Shown here piece after piece: positions 35,803 to 45,566 of a stretch of 64,000 nt of DNA. Numbering within the stretch: position 1 is the stretch's first letter; each line of letters opens with the position of its first letter. The notes beneath the pieces were generated by a model. The model was not told the origin of the DNA. It worked only from the letters and a program-made list of their open reading frames with translations, and made no database searches. The DNA is from Alteromonas sp. CI.11.F.A3. Lineage in GTDB: Bacteria; Pseudomonadota; Gammaproteobacteria; Enterobacterales; Alteromonadaceae. The stretch covers positions 2,294,001-2,358,000 of the forward strand of contig NZ_CP136708.1 in assembly GCF_032925565.1 (NCBI RefSeq). Reading direction: 5' to 3'. The translations under genes were made by a program, and so were the position numbers.

Positions 35803-38511
35803 ATGCGTAAAACTCAGCTTAGCTGTGCAATTGTTGCTGCATTGGCATCTACACCGTTGCTCGCTCAAGAATCTGAAGCGCCAGCGAAACTTGAAACTAT
35901 AGAAGTTACAGCCACTAAACGCGCCGAATCTATCCAAGACGTTCCTGTCGCCGTTACTGCACTTAATGGTAAAGCACTCGAAAATTTAGGCATCGATAAT
36001 TTTCAAGACTATGTTGAATTCTTACCTAACGTAGTCTTTCAGGGTACAGGCCCAGGCCAAAACGAAATTTATATTCGTGGCGCGGCAACTACCCAATCAA
36101 ACATCATGTTATCTTCTGTTCAAGCACTACAACCCTCTGTTGCTTTCTATGTAGATGAACAGCCTGTATCAATGGCTGGTCGTAACTTAGACGTGTACGC
36201 TACTGACGTTGCGCGTGTTGAAGTGCTTCCTGGGCCACAAGGTACGTTGTTTGGTGCAAGCTCTCAGGCAGGTACAATTCGTTTGATCACGAATAAACCC
36301 GACCTAAACAGTTTTGGTGCTGGTTTTGATACTAACATTGGTTTCACCAAAGGCGGTGAAATGAGTAACTCGGTAACGGCTTACTTTAATTTGCCACTGA
36401 CCGACAAGTTAGGTTTCCGCGTTGCGGCTTACAACGATAAGCAAGGCGGCTGGATAGATAACGTAATGAACGTTCCCGGCGAAGGTGGTTACATTGGAAG
36501 TGCGGTAGTTATCGACCGTATCTCTGGCGGCGTACTTGCTGATCCAGTTGCTATGGATCAAAACCGCGTGACTAGCCCAGGCGTTAACTCTAACGAAGAA
36601 GCATCTGTTGTATCACCACAAAATGATGCGCTTGTTGAAGAAGACTTCAATGATGCAATCTACACGGGTGCACGTTTCGGTTTGTTATATGAATTTAACG
36701 ATGACTGGGATTTGTTGGTTCAACATACTCAACAATCGTTAGATACTGAAGGTGTATTTGCATACGACCCTACGCTTGAGGGCGAAAGTTCTGCGCTTCG
36801 CTTTCAACAAGAAGAAAACAAAGATGAGTTTGGCTTAACAACGTGGACACTAGAAGGTCGTTTAGAAAAACTAGATCTTGTTTACACTGGTGGTTATTTA
36901 GATCGTGAAATCGATACCTTAGCCGATTACACGGGGTACACAAATGGTGGTGCTTTTGCAGCGTACTATGTATGTAACCACTATGAATCTGGTGTTGAAG
37001 CTGAAGATCAGCGCTGCTTAGATCCTACCAAGTACTTCAAAGAAGATACCACTACAACCCGTTCTACACACGAGCTTCGTTTTGTTACAACCATGGATAT
37101 GCCTTGGCGTGTAACCGCTGGTTTGTTCTATGATGATCAAGAAGTGGCCACAGTAGGGCAGTTCAAAATTGCCAATACAGACGGCGAACTAACGCGATTT
37201 GGCTTTAATAACCTACAAAGAACCCTAGTAGGTACTGATGGTATTAATAGCGACGGTGGTCCGTTCCCATCAGAAATAAGCTTTATTAACGACATTACTC
37301 ATACCGTTGAGCAAATTGCGGTATTTGGTCAGTTTGAATACGACATTACCGATTCACTCACCGCTAGTGTAGGCGCACGTTGGTATCAAATTGATGATAA
37401 ATACACAGGTTCAACTTCTACTGTTGACGTAACACGCCGTGTTCAAGCATTTGGTTCACTTGACCCAGATGAGTTAGCCGCCGTTGGCCTAGACCCAGAT
37501 GCAGTAAATGCTGCTATTGCTAGTGGCCAGCTAGAAACGGATTTATTAGGTAGCGATGGTGTACTTACCGTTGACGATACTATCTTCAAGTTCTCACTAG
37601 ATTGGAAGGTAAACGACGATTTATTATTGTTTGCTAACTACTCTGAAGGTTTCCGTCCGCCGGTAACCAACCGTGTTGGTGGTGGTTTGGCGAAAAACCA
37701 AAGTGGCGCATTTGAAAACTTCCGTATTCCTGTGTACTCAACCACAGATACCCTCGATAACTACGAGCTAGGTGTGAAGGGCGATTTCTTAGATGGTATT
37801 TTACGTGTAAACGCGACGGCGTATTACTCTGAAATTAGCGACTTACAAACGTCGCGTTTTGACCCTACCAATATCTCATTCTTAGTATTTACCGACAACG
37901 TGGGTGATGCAGAGATTCAAGGTTTAGATGCTGACATAACTTGGTTAGCCACAGACGATTTAGTGATTAACGCCGCATTCAGTTTACTAAATACTGAATT
38001 AACTAGCGTAAATTCTGAATTAGAAGGTATTGCAGCAGGTGTAGGCTCTGAGCTTCCTTATTCTGCAGGTTTCTCTGGTAACATTAACGCCCGTTACTTC
38101 TTCGAATTAGAAGGCGACAAGCGTGGTTATGTGAACGGCTCTGTAAGCTACACGGGTGACCGTTATGCGGGCATGGTAATGGACGCTTACGTAATGGAAG
38201 ATGCAACGCAACTAATTTATGGCACAGGTTCTGGCCTTAAAATTGAAAAGCATGCAGATGTTTACGAAGGGGTAACCTACGCTGATTCAAATGGCAATAC
38301 CTTCGAAGGTGGCCGTTACGTACAAGAGTCTTACATGCTAGCTAACTTGGCCGTTGGTGTAACTAACGACATTTGGAAAGCCGAGCTTTATATCGATAAC
38401 GTGTTTGATGAAAGCGCGATATTAAATATTGATACTCAGCAGTTTACACCTAAGGTAGTAACGAATCGCCCACGTACAATTGGCGTGCGCTTTTCTTACG
38501 ATTACTACTAA
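35803..38511 (+). CDS. TonB-dependent outer-membrane receptor
   Basis: The 902-residue protein starts with a signal peptide (MRKTQLSCAIVAALASTPLLA). A TonB box ETIEVTATKRAESIQDVPVAVT follows, then a plug domain with ARVEVLPGPQGTLFGASSQAGTIRLITNKP and a long barrel ending GVRFSYDYY. The plug opening TATKRAESIQDVPVAVTAL is typical of the large receptor clade in Alteromonas and sphingomonads that takes up carbohydrates, aromatic or lipid-like compounds. A TPR-sulfotransferase gene follows beyond a terminator, an arrangement common in such marine genomes. Ligand unknown. Confidence 0.93.
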   Translation: MRKTQLSCAIVAALASTPLLAQESEAPAKLETIEVTATKRAESIQDVPVAVTALNGKALENLGIDNFQDYVEFLPNVVFQGTGPGQNEIYIRGAATTQSNIMLSSVQALQPSVAFYVDEQPVSMAGRNLDVYATDVARVEVLPGPQGTLFGASSQAGTIRLITNKPDLNSFGAGFDTNIGFTKGGEMSNSVTAYFNLPLTDKLGFRVAAYNDKQGGWIDNVMNVPGEGGYIGSAVVIDRISGGVLADPVAMDQNRVTSPGVNSNEEASVVSPQNDALVEEDFNDAIYTGARFGLLYEFNDDWDLLVQHTQQSLDTEGVFAYDPTLEGESSALRFQQEENKDEFGLTTWTLEGRLEKLDLVYTGGYLDREIDTLADYTGYTNGGAFAAYYVCNHYESGVEAEDQRCLDPTKYFKEDTTTTRSTHELRFVTTMDMPWRVTAGLFYDDQEVATVGQFKIANTDGELTRFGFNNLQRTLVGTDGINSDGGPFPSEISFINDITHTVEQIAVFGQFEYDITDSLTASVGARWYQIDDKYTGSTSTVDVTRRVQAFGSLDPDELAAVGLDPDAVNAAIASGQLETDLLGSDGVLTVDDTIFKFSLDWKVNDDLLLFANYSEGFRPPVTNRVGGGLAKNQSGAFENFRIPVYSTTDTLDNYELGVKGDFLDGILRVNATAYYSEISDLQTSRFDPTNISFLVFTDNVGDAEIQGLDADITWLATDDLVINAAFSLLNTELTSVNSELEGIAAGVGSELPYSAGFSGNINARYFFELEGDKRGYVNGSVSYTGDRYAGMVMDAYVMEDATQLIYGTGSGLKIEKHADVYEGVTYADSNGNTFEGGRYVQESYMLANLAVGVTNDIWKAELYIDNVFDESAILNIDTQQFTPKVVTNRPRTIGVRFSYDYY

Positions 38512-38574
38512 ACACAAGTTGTGTAATCTGACTTTGGTGTAATTTGAACTTCATGTAATATGTTACACCTACCT

Positions 38575-38607
38575 AAAACGGCATGCCTTAGGGGATGCCG
38601 TTTTTTT
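38575..38607 (+). terminator. Rho-independent terminator
   Basis: AAAACGGCAT pairs with ATGCCGTTTT around a 10-base loop, with seven Ts, 64 bases after the receptor stop. Confidence 0.85.
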
Positions 38608-38630
38608 ATGTTTTTAGGCATGCTGTATTT

Positions 38631-40601
38631 ATGAATTCACAAGAACAACAAACTCTTACTGCACTAAAACAAAGTTTGATGCAGTCTAATCATCAGTATG
38701 TTATTGCGCAAAGTAAGCAGTTTCTGAATGCTAAACCCAGCGAAGACGCTACCCGCGAAGCCATGTATGTAATGGCCGTGGCCTATAGACTTGCCGGAGA
38801 AATTAAAAGCGCAATAAGTACATTGTTGCAGCTTGTCGAAATATTTCCTGATTACGGCAGAGGCTTTCAAGAATTGGGCTACTGTTATGCACGCGATGCT
38901 GCCCATAGCGATGCTGCGAATGCTTTTTATCAAGCTACACGTTTCAACCCCGCACTTGTTGCAGCATGGCAGCAGTTAGAGGCCGTATACAAGCGAGACA
39001 ATCAACCTCAAGCTTTGGCACTCGCACAACAACACATTAGTTTCCTGCAAAGTCTGCCCAAACCATTGCTTGGCGCACATGACTTAATGCACGAAGGCCA
39101 GTTGCATAAAGCAGAACAGGTATGCCGTCAGTTCTTAGCCAAAAACAAACATCACTCTGAAGCCATGATGCTGCTCGCTGAATTAGGGGTACAGTTGAAG
39201 GTATATCATGATGCCGAGTTTTTATTAGAAAGCTGTGTTGCGCTTTACCCTGAAAATGATAAAGCCCAAGCGGCTTATCAAAGTTTGCTGGCTAAATTGG
39301 GCAAATTCCCGCAGGCGGCTAAAGTGGCACGAGCGCGCTTAGCACAACAGCCAGAAAGCTTTTCCATAAAAGTAAGCTTAGCCCATGCGTTAGTGGGTGT
39401 TGCTGAGTTAGAAGAAGCCATTGGTATTTATCATAGTTTACTCGCCGATAAGCAAGATCGCCCCGCACTGTGGGTTGCGCTAGGCCATGCGTTAAAGGCC
39501 AAAGGCGATGTGAAAGAGGCAATTGCTTCTTACGAAAAAGCCGCTGTGTTTGCGCCTGATTTTGGCGACGCGTACTGGAGCTTGGCTAATACGAAAACTT
39601 ATCGTTTTGATGATAACGCTTTGACGGAAATGCAACAGCAAGAAGCGCTTGAAACCACAAAGCTAGACGACAGAATTCACCTTTGCTTTGCGTTAGGCAA
39701 AGGCTTTGAAGATGCCAAGCAGGCCCCCAGAGCATTTGAATATTATAACAAAGGCAACATCTTGAAAAAGCGCACGCATCGCTTTGATATTGCTCGCACA
39801 GAAGCGGCACTTGAAGCCCAAGCATCGGCTTGCGATGCAGAATTAATGAGTGAGTTCAGCGGCTGCGATGCGCCCGATCCTATCTTCATTGTGGGGTTAC
39901 CTCGCGCGGGTTCCACCTTATTAGAGCAAATTTTGGCGTCTCACTCTATGGTAGATGGCACCATGGAGTTACATGATATTTTAGGGATTGCATCTAGCTT
40001 AAGTAATCAGAAGAAAGCGTATCCGTACAATCTTGCCGATTTATCCGATGAAGCGTGCATTGCCCTTGGCGAAAAATACATGGCGCAAACCCAAGCTTAT
40101 CGTCAGTCTGCCCCATTTTTTATTGATAAAATGCCGAATAACTTTGTGCATATTGGGCTTATAAAGCGCATTTTGCCAAACGCAAAAATTATCGATGCTA
40201 GGCGCGACCCCATGGATTGCTGCTTTAGTGGCTTTAAGCAGTTATTCGGGGAAGGGCAGGAGTTTAGCTACTCCTTAGATGATATTGGCCGTTATTATTG
40301 TGCTTATGAAAAATTAATGGCCCACTGGCATTCTGTATTGCCCGATCATATTCTAACCGTTCAGCACGAAGATGTGCTTGATGATTTAGAAGGGCAAGTG
40401 CAGCGCATACTTGATTATTGCGGTCTGCCATTTGAACCGGCTTGTTTATCGTTCTATGAAACCAAAAGGGTAATTAAAACCCCCAGTTCAGAACAAGTAC
40501 GCCAGCCTATTTACAAAACTGGCATGCAGCAGTGGAAGCCTTTTGAAAGTTACTTAGATGAACTTAAGCTAGCATTAACTAAACGAAGCGACATGTCTTA
40601 G
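38631..40601 (+). CDS. TPR protein with C-terminal sulfotransferase domain
   Basis: The ATG at 38631 gives 656 residues; a start 36 bases earlier falls in the terminator. Residues 1-400 are helical TPR-type repeats (for example ALWVALGHALKAKGDVKEAIASYEKAAVFAPDFGDAY). From about residue 418 the sulfotransferase domain starts with PIFIVGLPRAGSTLLEQIL, whose PRAGST loop binds the 5' phosphosulfate part of PAPS. FIDKMPNNFVHIGLI and ARRDPMDCCFS give the 3' phosphate-binding region. The acceptor is unknown; related proteins act on proteins, lipids or glycans. It precedes the DinB-like gene by 8 bases. Confidence 0.88.
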   Translation: MNSQEQQTLTALKQSLMQSNHQYVIAQSKQFLNAKPSEDATREAMYVMAVAYRLAGEIKSAISTLLQLVEIFPDYGRGFQELGYCYARDAAHSDAANAFYQATRFNPALVAAWQQLEAVYKRDNQPQALALAQQHISFLQSLPKPLLGAHDLMHEGQLHKAEQVCRQFLAKNKHHSEAMMLLAELGVQLKVYHDAEFLLESCVALYPENDKAQAAYQSLLAKLGKFPQAAKVARARLAQQPESFSIKVSLAHALVGVAELEEAIGIYHSLLADKQDRPALWVALGHALKAKGDVKEAIASYEKAAVFAPDFGDAYWSLANTKTYRFDDNALTEMQQQEALETTKLDDRIHLCFALGKGFEDAKQAPRAFEYYNKGNILKKRTHRFDIARTEAALEAQASACDAELMSEFSGCDAPDPIFIVGLPRAGSTLLEQILASHSMVDGTMELHDILGIASSLSNQKKAYPYNLADLSDEACIALGEKYMAQTQAYRQSAPFFIDKMPNNFVHIGLIKRILPNAKIIDARRDPMDCCFSGFKQLFGEGQEFSYSLDDIGRYYCAYEKLMAHWHSVLPDHILTVQHEDVLDDLEGQVQRILDYCGLPFEPACLSFYETKRVIKTPSSEQVRQPIYKTGMQQWKPFESYLDELKLALTKRSDMS

Positions 40602-40609
40602 GAAACGTT

Positions 40610-41152
40610 ATGTCTTTGAAAAATAGCTTCACATTGATGGCTCAATACAATCAGTGGATGAATGAGTCTGTATATTCAGCGGCATTGCAATTAAGCCCCG
40701 CTGAATTGAGTGAAGATGTGGGCGCTTTTTTTGGATCTATATTAGGCACGCTTAACCACATATTGGTTGCCGATATTATCTGGCTTCAACGATTTGCACA
40801 GCATCCTGATAGGTTCAGCGAGTTAGACAGCGTAATAGCAATGCCGCTTCCTAAAAAGCTAGATGAAACCCTTTTTGACGATATAGCGTTACTACGCGAG
40901 CAAAGAGTGAAAGTGGATGAGGCTATTTTGGCCTTCGCTAATGCCTTATCAAGTGAAGTGCTTACCACTGACTTGTCATTTCACGATACTGCGGGCGTGC
41001 CGCATACGAAAAACTTCGGTCAACTTATACTGCACTTATTTAACCATCAAACACATCACCGCGGACAAATTACTACATTACTTTCTCAGCGTGGAGTAGA
41101 TGTTGGGGCTACCGATTTACTGGAGATAATCCCTGAGATTAAGAACACCTAA
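40610..41152 (+). CDS. DinB-family (four-helix, metal-binding) protein
   Basis: The 180-residue protein shows the DinB/YfiT pattern. A helix GSILGTLNHILVADIIWLQRF contains the first metal-binding His, and HLFNHQTHHRGQITTLLSQRG contains the other histidines. Family members use a metal site with thiol partners such as bacillithiol or mycothiol, or have unknown roles. It follows the sulfotransferase gene by 8 bases and converges on the ATPase operon, with 47 bases between stops. Confidence 0.88.
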   Translation: MSLKNSFTLMAQYNQWMNESVYSAALQLSPAELSEDVGAFFGSILGTLNHILVADIIWLQRFAQHPDRFSELDSVIAMPLPKKLDETLFDDIALLREQRVKVDEAILAFANALSSEVLTTDLSFHDTAGVPHTKNFGQLILHLFNHQTHHRGQITTLLSQRGVDVGATDLLEIIPEIKNT

Positions 41153-41199
41153 GTTGTTAAACAAAAAACTCATTTTCATTCTCCAAAATTGTCCTCTCT

Positions 41200-42096
41200 T
41201 CAATTTTCAGACAGGGCTTCAAATCCACTTACCAAGTCGGAAAGCTCTTCATCAATGCCTTGCTGCCTTTGACGGTGAAATTGTCGGGAAAGCTCGGTTT
41301 GAATTTCTTCTATATTTTTTTCAGCACGTTGCATGGCAGTTAATCTACTTGCGTTTTCACTGGCCAATGATTCAGTACATGCCCTATACAAAGTAGTAAA
41401 TAAATACTCGCCAATTAACGCACTAAACGTTTTCTTTGAATCAGTGAGCAATTGAGGTAAGCAACGGGAAGGCCAAGGCGTTACTATTAGCTTTTGTTGC
41501 CATTCGTTATCAAGCGGCAATACCTTCTGACTATATGCTTCATACTTTGCATTGGGTAAACTGCGGTTAAACACAATGTGTAGTGCAGATAATTCATTTG
41601 ATTGCAGTAGTGCTTCTATTTCTTGCAGCAATGAAGTGACCAATCCTGTTACTGCATTAATTGAATTAGGGAGCGCAAATGGCTGCTCTATAGGTATATT
41701 CAAACTACTTAAGTGAGTCTGAATACGTTCACCAATGGGCCACACTCGCTTTTCACCTGGCAGCGCATTCATCCTGTTTAACAGATGGGAAACCAACGCG
41801 TCGTTGAATTTACCTACTAGTCCCTGATCGGAACCAATGGCGATGAACCCAACTTTCCCTAAAGACGTGGTTTTGTTCGCTGTCGCATAGTTTACGGCTT
41901 TGATATTTACGTGATTATGACGAAAATAAGCCACTAACCCGAGCTGTACAGTTTTGTAATAGTCATCGAGTGCTGAAACCGCCATTTCATACTGGCTAAT
42001 ATTGGCTGCTGCCATTGCTTTCATGGTCCTCACCACCGATTTTAAGTCTGTGGCACTATTAATTTTACGCTGTAGTCCGCTGCTCAGCTCTCCCAC
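41200..42096 (-). CDS. atpG: N-type ATPase gamma subunit
   Basis: The 298-residue protein is the last gene of the operon. It has the long N-terminal helix (LQRKINSATDLKSVVRTMKAMAAANISQYE), the middle GFIAIGSDQGLVGKFNDALV block and the C-terminal helix ENASRLTAMQRAEKNIEEIQTELSRQFHRQRQ that forms the central shaft. It couples rotation of the c ring to catalysis in alpha3beta3. It is more divergent than housekeeping gamma subunits, as is usual in this operon type. Confidence 0.9.
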   Translation of the reverse strand: MGELSSGLQRKINSATDLKSVVRTMKAMAAANISQYEMAVSALDDYYKTVQLGLVAYFRHNHVNIKAVNYATANKTTSLGKVGFIAIGSDQGLVGKFNDALVSHLLNRMNALPGEKRVWPIGERIQTHLSSLNIPIEQPFALPNSINAVTGLVTSLLQEIEALLQSNELSALHIVFNRSLPNAKYEAYSQKVLPLDNEWQQKLIVTPWPSRCLPQLLTDSKKTFSALIGEYLFTTLYRACTESLASENASRLTAMQRAEKNIEEIQTELSRQFHRQRQQGIDEELSDLVSGFEALSEN

Positions 42097-42153
42097 GTTA
42101 GCTCTCTCACATTATCTCTCTCATATACAGCTATACATATTAGCTCTGTCACG

Positions 42154-43722
42154 TTAACGCTCCTCGCCAGAAAACGTTTTAGTAACGGGTGTTGGTTCCA
42201 CACTAGCCAGTTGTGTCTTTATCATGGTCAGCACAGTGTCGCTCTCTTCATCGGACAATGGCTGTGCTGATGCTAATTTTTCATGCAATGCTGGGGCTAA
42301 TGTACCAAGCCCCTCTATGATTGAAGCTTGCGCGCTATCAATTAACGCAAGCGCAATGGTATCCAGAAGCCCTTTGGTAAGGGCGAGTAAAATGGCAATT
42401 TGCGCGGCTACTGAAAAGGGATGGGATTCCGCTTGTTTCATGCACGCTCGAATGCGTAATCCATGCTCTATGGCTAAAAGGCTATCGGAGTCTAGTCGTG
42501 CACCAAACCGTGCAAAGGTTTCTAGTTCTTCAAATTGGGCATACGCTAGCTTTAGGGCACCAGCGACTTTCCTAAAAGCGGGTCTTTGTGCTTTGCCGCC
42601 AACGCGAGACACTGACTTCCCTACATCTACCGCCGGCAGTACGCCAAGGGAAAACAAAGTCGGCGATAAGTATATTTGGCCATCAGTAATGGATATTAAA
42701 TTAGTCGGTATATAAGCCGACATATTTTGCTCTTCAGTTTCAATAATAGGCAGGGCGGTGAGTGAGCCGCCACCTAGTGCTTCGTTTAGGTGTGTGGCAC
42801 GCTCTAAAAGCCGAGAATGCAGATAAAAAATATCTCCTGGAAATGCTTCACGTCCAGGCGGTCTGCGAAGTAATAATGATAGTTCGCGATAAGAGCGAGC
42901 ATGCTGCGTTAAGTCATCGTAAACAATAAGAACATCTTTACCTTGTTGCATAAAATACTCGGCAATACTGGTTGCGGCATAAGGTGCAATGTAATCTAGC
43001 CCGGGAGGATCATTTCCCTCTGTTACCATAACTACTGTGTATTCCAGTGCATTGTTGCGTTGTAATGTGGTGATGGTTTTGGCCACTGACGCCGATTTTT
43101 GACCTATGGCGCAATAAACGCAAAGTGCATTTTTGTCTTTTTGATTTAAAATAGTGTCGATAGCTATCGCTGTTTTACCCGTCTGACGGTCACCCAGTAT
43201 TAACTCTCGTTGGCCGCGACCAATGGGCAACAAAGCATCCAACGCTTTTACCCCTGTTTGTAGAGGCTCGGTGACAGGGGAACGTGACATAATTTCTGGT
43301 GCCGGTCGTTCAATGGGGAGCCGTTCTCGGGTAACAATATTGCCTTTAGCGTCTAGCGAATTGCCCAATGGGTCGATAACTCTGCCTAGTAGCTCATAAC
43401 CCACTGCTATATCCATTACGCGGCCAGTCCGCTTAACTTCGTCACCTGCATGCAGCGCAGTGTAGTCGCCTAGCATTATGACGCCAATCTCATGCTCATC
43501 AATATTAAATGCTATACCGTAAATATCGTTTGGGAAAAGCAGTAATTCTTCAAAGCCAGCACCGAATAAGCCTGACACAATCGCAATGCCAGCTGATACG
43601 CTTTCAATGGTGCCCATTTCCTGCAAGCTGACGTCAGGATGATTAGATTCACGGATATACTCAAATTGATCAAATACATATTGATAGCGTTTTTTTAAGG
43701 CATTGGTAGTAGAGTCGTTCAT
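42154..43722 (-). CDS. atpA: N-type ATPase alpha subunit
   Basis: The 522-residue protein has the P-loop GDRQTGKTAIAID, the YCAIGQKSASVAKTI block and the closing region LLRRPPGREAFPGDIFYLHSRLLERA. These define the non-catalytic alpha subunit of F1. It sits after the b subunit and before gamma, the order of N-ATPase operons. The product is additional to the normal F-ATPase, which is expected elsewhere in the genome. Confidence 0.94.
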   Translation of the reverse strand: MNDSTTNALKKRYQYVFDQFEYIRESNHPDVSLQEMGTIESVSAGIAIVSGLFGAGFEELLLFPNDIYGIAFNIDEHEIGVIMLGDYTALHAGDEVKRTGRVMDIAVGYELLGRVIDPLGNSLDAKGNIVTRERLPIERPAPEIMSRSPVTEPLQTGVKALDALLPIGRGQRELILGDRQTGKTAIAIDTILNQKDKNALCVYCAIGQKSASVAKTITTLQRNNALEYTVVMVTEGNDPPGLDYIAPYAATSIAEYFMQQGKDVLIVYDDLTQHARSYRELSLLLRRPPGREAFPGDIFYLHSRLLERATHLNEALGGGSLTALPIIETEEQNMSAYIPTNLISITDGQIYLSPTLFSLGVLPAVDVGKSVSRVGGKAQRPAFRKVAGALKLAYAQFEELETFARFGARLDSDSLLAIEHGLRIRACMKQAESHPFSVAAQIAILLALTKGLLDTIALALIDSAQASIIEGLGTLAPALHEKLASAQPLSDEESDTVLTMIKTQLASVEPTPVTKTFSGEER

Positions 43723-43731
43723 GTTATGACC

Positions 43732-44574
43732 TTAACTGCTAGCACTTAGCGAATGGTGTTCGTTGTCGACGGGCATACTTGTGCCGTTCTCTTGGTATTG
43801 AACATCAAGAGACATTTCTACCTCACGTTGCAATGCATTTAACGTTTCATTAGCGCTCCAACTGAGTTTCCAACCACCAAAAGCAAGTTCTAAACCCGCA
43901 ATCAACTGAGGATCTACCTCTAAGTCGAGGGTTATAGTCAGACTTTCGCCGCTAGTCTGTTCAGTTAGTAGGCCTTGTAAATATGCTTTTAGACGCTCAC
44001 ATTGTGCTTGCGATAAAGGGGCGATGCTACGTACCTTCGCATGTCCTTGGTTATTTTGGATAGCCTGGTTTAACCCAACGTGTCGCTCTGCATTAAGGGC
44101 TTTAAGGTGTGATAAAAGTTTGTCGAACATTTTGTCTTGAAGTTGTTGGTCTGAAAGTTCGCTGATTACCTTACGGCTAAGGGCAAACACTTCTTTCACG
44201 CTTTTATTAATCACATCGTTTTGTAACGTTTGAATTTCAGTATTCAAAGCCGCGGTACGTTTTATTGCAAATGCATCTGCTTGTACTTTCGCATTTTGCA
44301 TGGCGGCTAAGTGTGCTTTCTGTGCTTCTTCTTTAGCGAGTTTAATAATGGCTGAGCGTTCAGCATCTATATTCGTCAGTTTATCCTTGTATTGGTTTTC
44401 AAGGGCCTCTGCGTTTTTCTTTTTGGTTTCTGCACTAGATATAACACGTGAAATTTTATGTTCCCGTGCATCAATACCATCAAGAATAGGCTTGTATAAA
44501 AAGCGCTTAAGTAGCCACACTAAAATCAGAAAATTGATTATTTGTGCAATAACAGTAAACCAATCGATAGGCAT
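43732..44574 (-). CDS. atpF: N-type ATPase b subunit with delta-like C terminus
   Basis: The 280-residue protein starts with a membrane anchor (WFTVIAQIINFLILVWLLKRFLYKPILDGI) and a long charged helix to about residue 150. The last third (about 185-260: ERLKAYLQGLLTEQTSGESLTITLDLEVDPQLIAGLELAFGGWKLSWSANETLNAL) resembles the C-terminal domain of the delta subunit, where a strand after VDPxLIxG is typical. The operon has no separate delta gene, so the b subunit appears to supply that role. The normal b subunit has about 156 residues. Confidence 0.88.
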   Translation of the reverse strand: MPIDWFTVIAQIINFLILVWLLKRFLYKPILDGIDAREHKISRVISSAETKKKNAEALENQYKDKLTNIDAERSAIIKLAKEEAQKAHLAAMQNAKVQADAFAIKRTAALNTEIQTLQNDVINKSVKEVFALSRKVISELSDQQLQDKMFDKLLSHLKALNAERHVGLNQAIQNNQGHAKVRSIAPLSQAQCERLKAYLQGLLTEQTSGESLTITLDLEVDPQLIAGLELAFGGWKLSWSANETLNALQREVEMSLDVQYQENGTSMPVDNEHHSLSASS

Positions 44575-44577
44575 GGC

Positions 44578-44856
44578 TTAGCCTCCATTTTGGGCGATGA
44601 TATAATTCCAAAATGGGTTACTGAACAACACAATCATTGAGACTACAAAACAATAGATGGCCGTCGACTCAATCATGGCGAGCCCTACAAATAAGGTTCG
44701 GGTAATGGTAGGGGATGCATCGGGCTGCTGAGCCAGCGCGTTTAGCGCACTGGCTACCGCTTTTCCTTCTGCAAGCGATGGCCCAAGCACGCCAATACCT
44801 ATGGTAAGACCTGCGGTAATGATTGAGCAAATTGCGATTAAAGTAAGACTATCCAT
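44578..44856 (-). CDS. atpE: N-type ATPase c subunit (ring, two carboxylates)
   Basis: The 92-residue hairpin has GPSLAEGKAV in helix 1 (Glu30) and GLAMIESTAIY in helix 2 (Glu63, Ser64, Thr65, Tyr68). The Glu-Ser-Thr...Tyr pattern is that of sodium-binding rings, while the position of the ligand Gln in Ilyobacter is here Glu30. Two carboxylates per hairpin are known in N-type rings, and a Burkholderia N-type ring was reported to carry protons, so the coupling ion is open. The protein forms the rotor in the inner membrane. Confidence 0.93.
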   Translation of the reverse strand: MDSLTLIAICSIITAGLTIGIGVLGPSLAEGKAVASALNALAQQPDASPTITRTLFVGLAMIESTAIYCFVVSMIVLFSNPFWNYIIAQNGG

Positions 44857-45566
44857 TATTCTGCCTTTTGTTGTGGTGGCGTTAGGGTAAGGGAGGCTTT
44901 TGCACTAACCGTGCTGGCAGCGGCAATGTAAACCGATGCTAAAACAAAAAAGATGTAGGCTTGAACCATACCGGTCAGCAGGCCAAGCAGCGACATGACA
45001 ACAGGGAATATCAAAGGCGAAATGACCAGTAGAATAGCTAAAATCATAGCGCCACTCATCATGTTGCCAAACAACCGCACGGCAAGGGCCAGGGTGCGTG
45101 AAAGCTCGCCTACAATATTAAAGGGCAACATGAAATACGTGGGTTCAGCGTAAGAAAGCAAATATTGCTTCACCCCTTTGTTTTTTATTCCGTAAAAAGG
45201 CACAGATACAAATACACAAAAAGCCAATGCAATAGTGGTGGATAGCGAACTACTTGGCGGCTCAAATCCGGGGAAAATAGTCAGTAGGTTTGCCATTGCA
45301 ATGAATAAAAACAACGTGCCCAGAAAACCCATGTAGCGTCGTGGTTTTACTAAGCCCGCATCTGAAATTTGTTCATTGATGGTAATGACTATTATTTCCA
45401 AGGCGTTTTGCCAGCGTGAGCGATGACTTTTTTTATTGAGGTTACGAGTGATGAAATAGGCACTTACCACCAGTAACGCCATAATGGCCCAAGTAAAAAC
45501 AAGCGTAGCGCTTATCTTAATAGCACCATACTGCCAATAAACAATTTCATCGGGACTAAGGTGCAT
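44856..45566 (-). CDS. atpB: N-type ATPase a subunit
   Basis: The 236-residue protein has five to six membrane helices and the essential arginine in LALAVRLFGNMMSGAMIL (about residue 163). PGFEPPSSSLSTTIALAFCVF and the C-terminal QAYIFFVLASVYIAAA helix complete the ion channel. It overlaps atpE and atpR by one to eleven bases, showing tight coupling in the operon. Confidence 0.93.
   Translation of the reverse strand: MHLSPDEIVYWQYGAIKISATLVFTWAIMALLVVSAYFITRNLNKKSHRSRWQNALEIIVITINEQISDAGLVKPRRYMGFLGTLFLFIAMANLLTIFPGFEPPSSSLSTTIALAFCVFVSVPFYGIKNKGVKQYLLSYAEPTYFMLPFNIVGELSRTLALAVRLFGNMMSGAMILAILLVISPLIFPVVMSLLGLLTGMVQAYIFFVLASVYIAAASTVSAKASLTLTPPQQKAE

Noticed and set aside
42224..42715. Plus-strand frame opposite atpA
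   Set aside because: It is a shadow of the alpha subunit gene, Ser/Ala-rich and without a start site.
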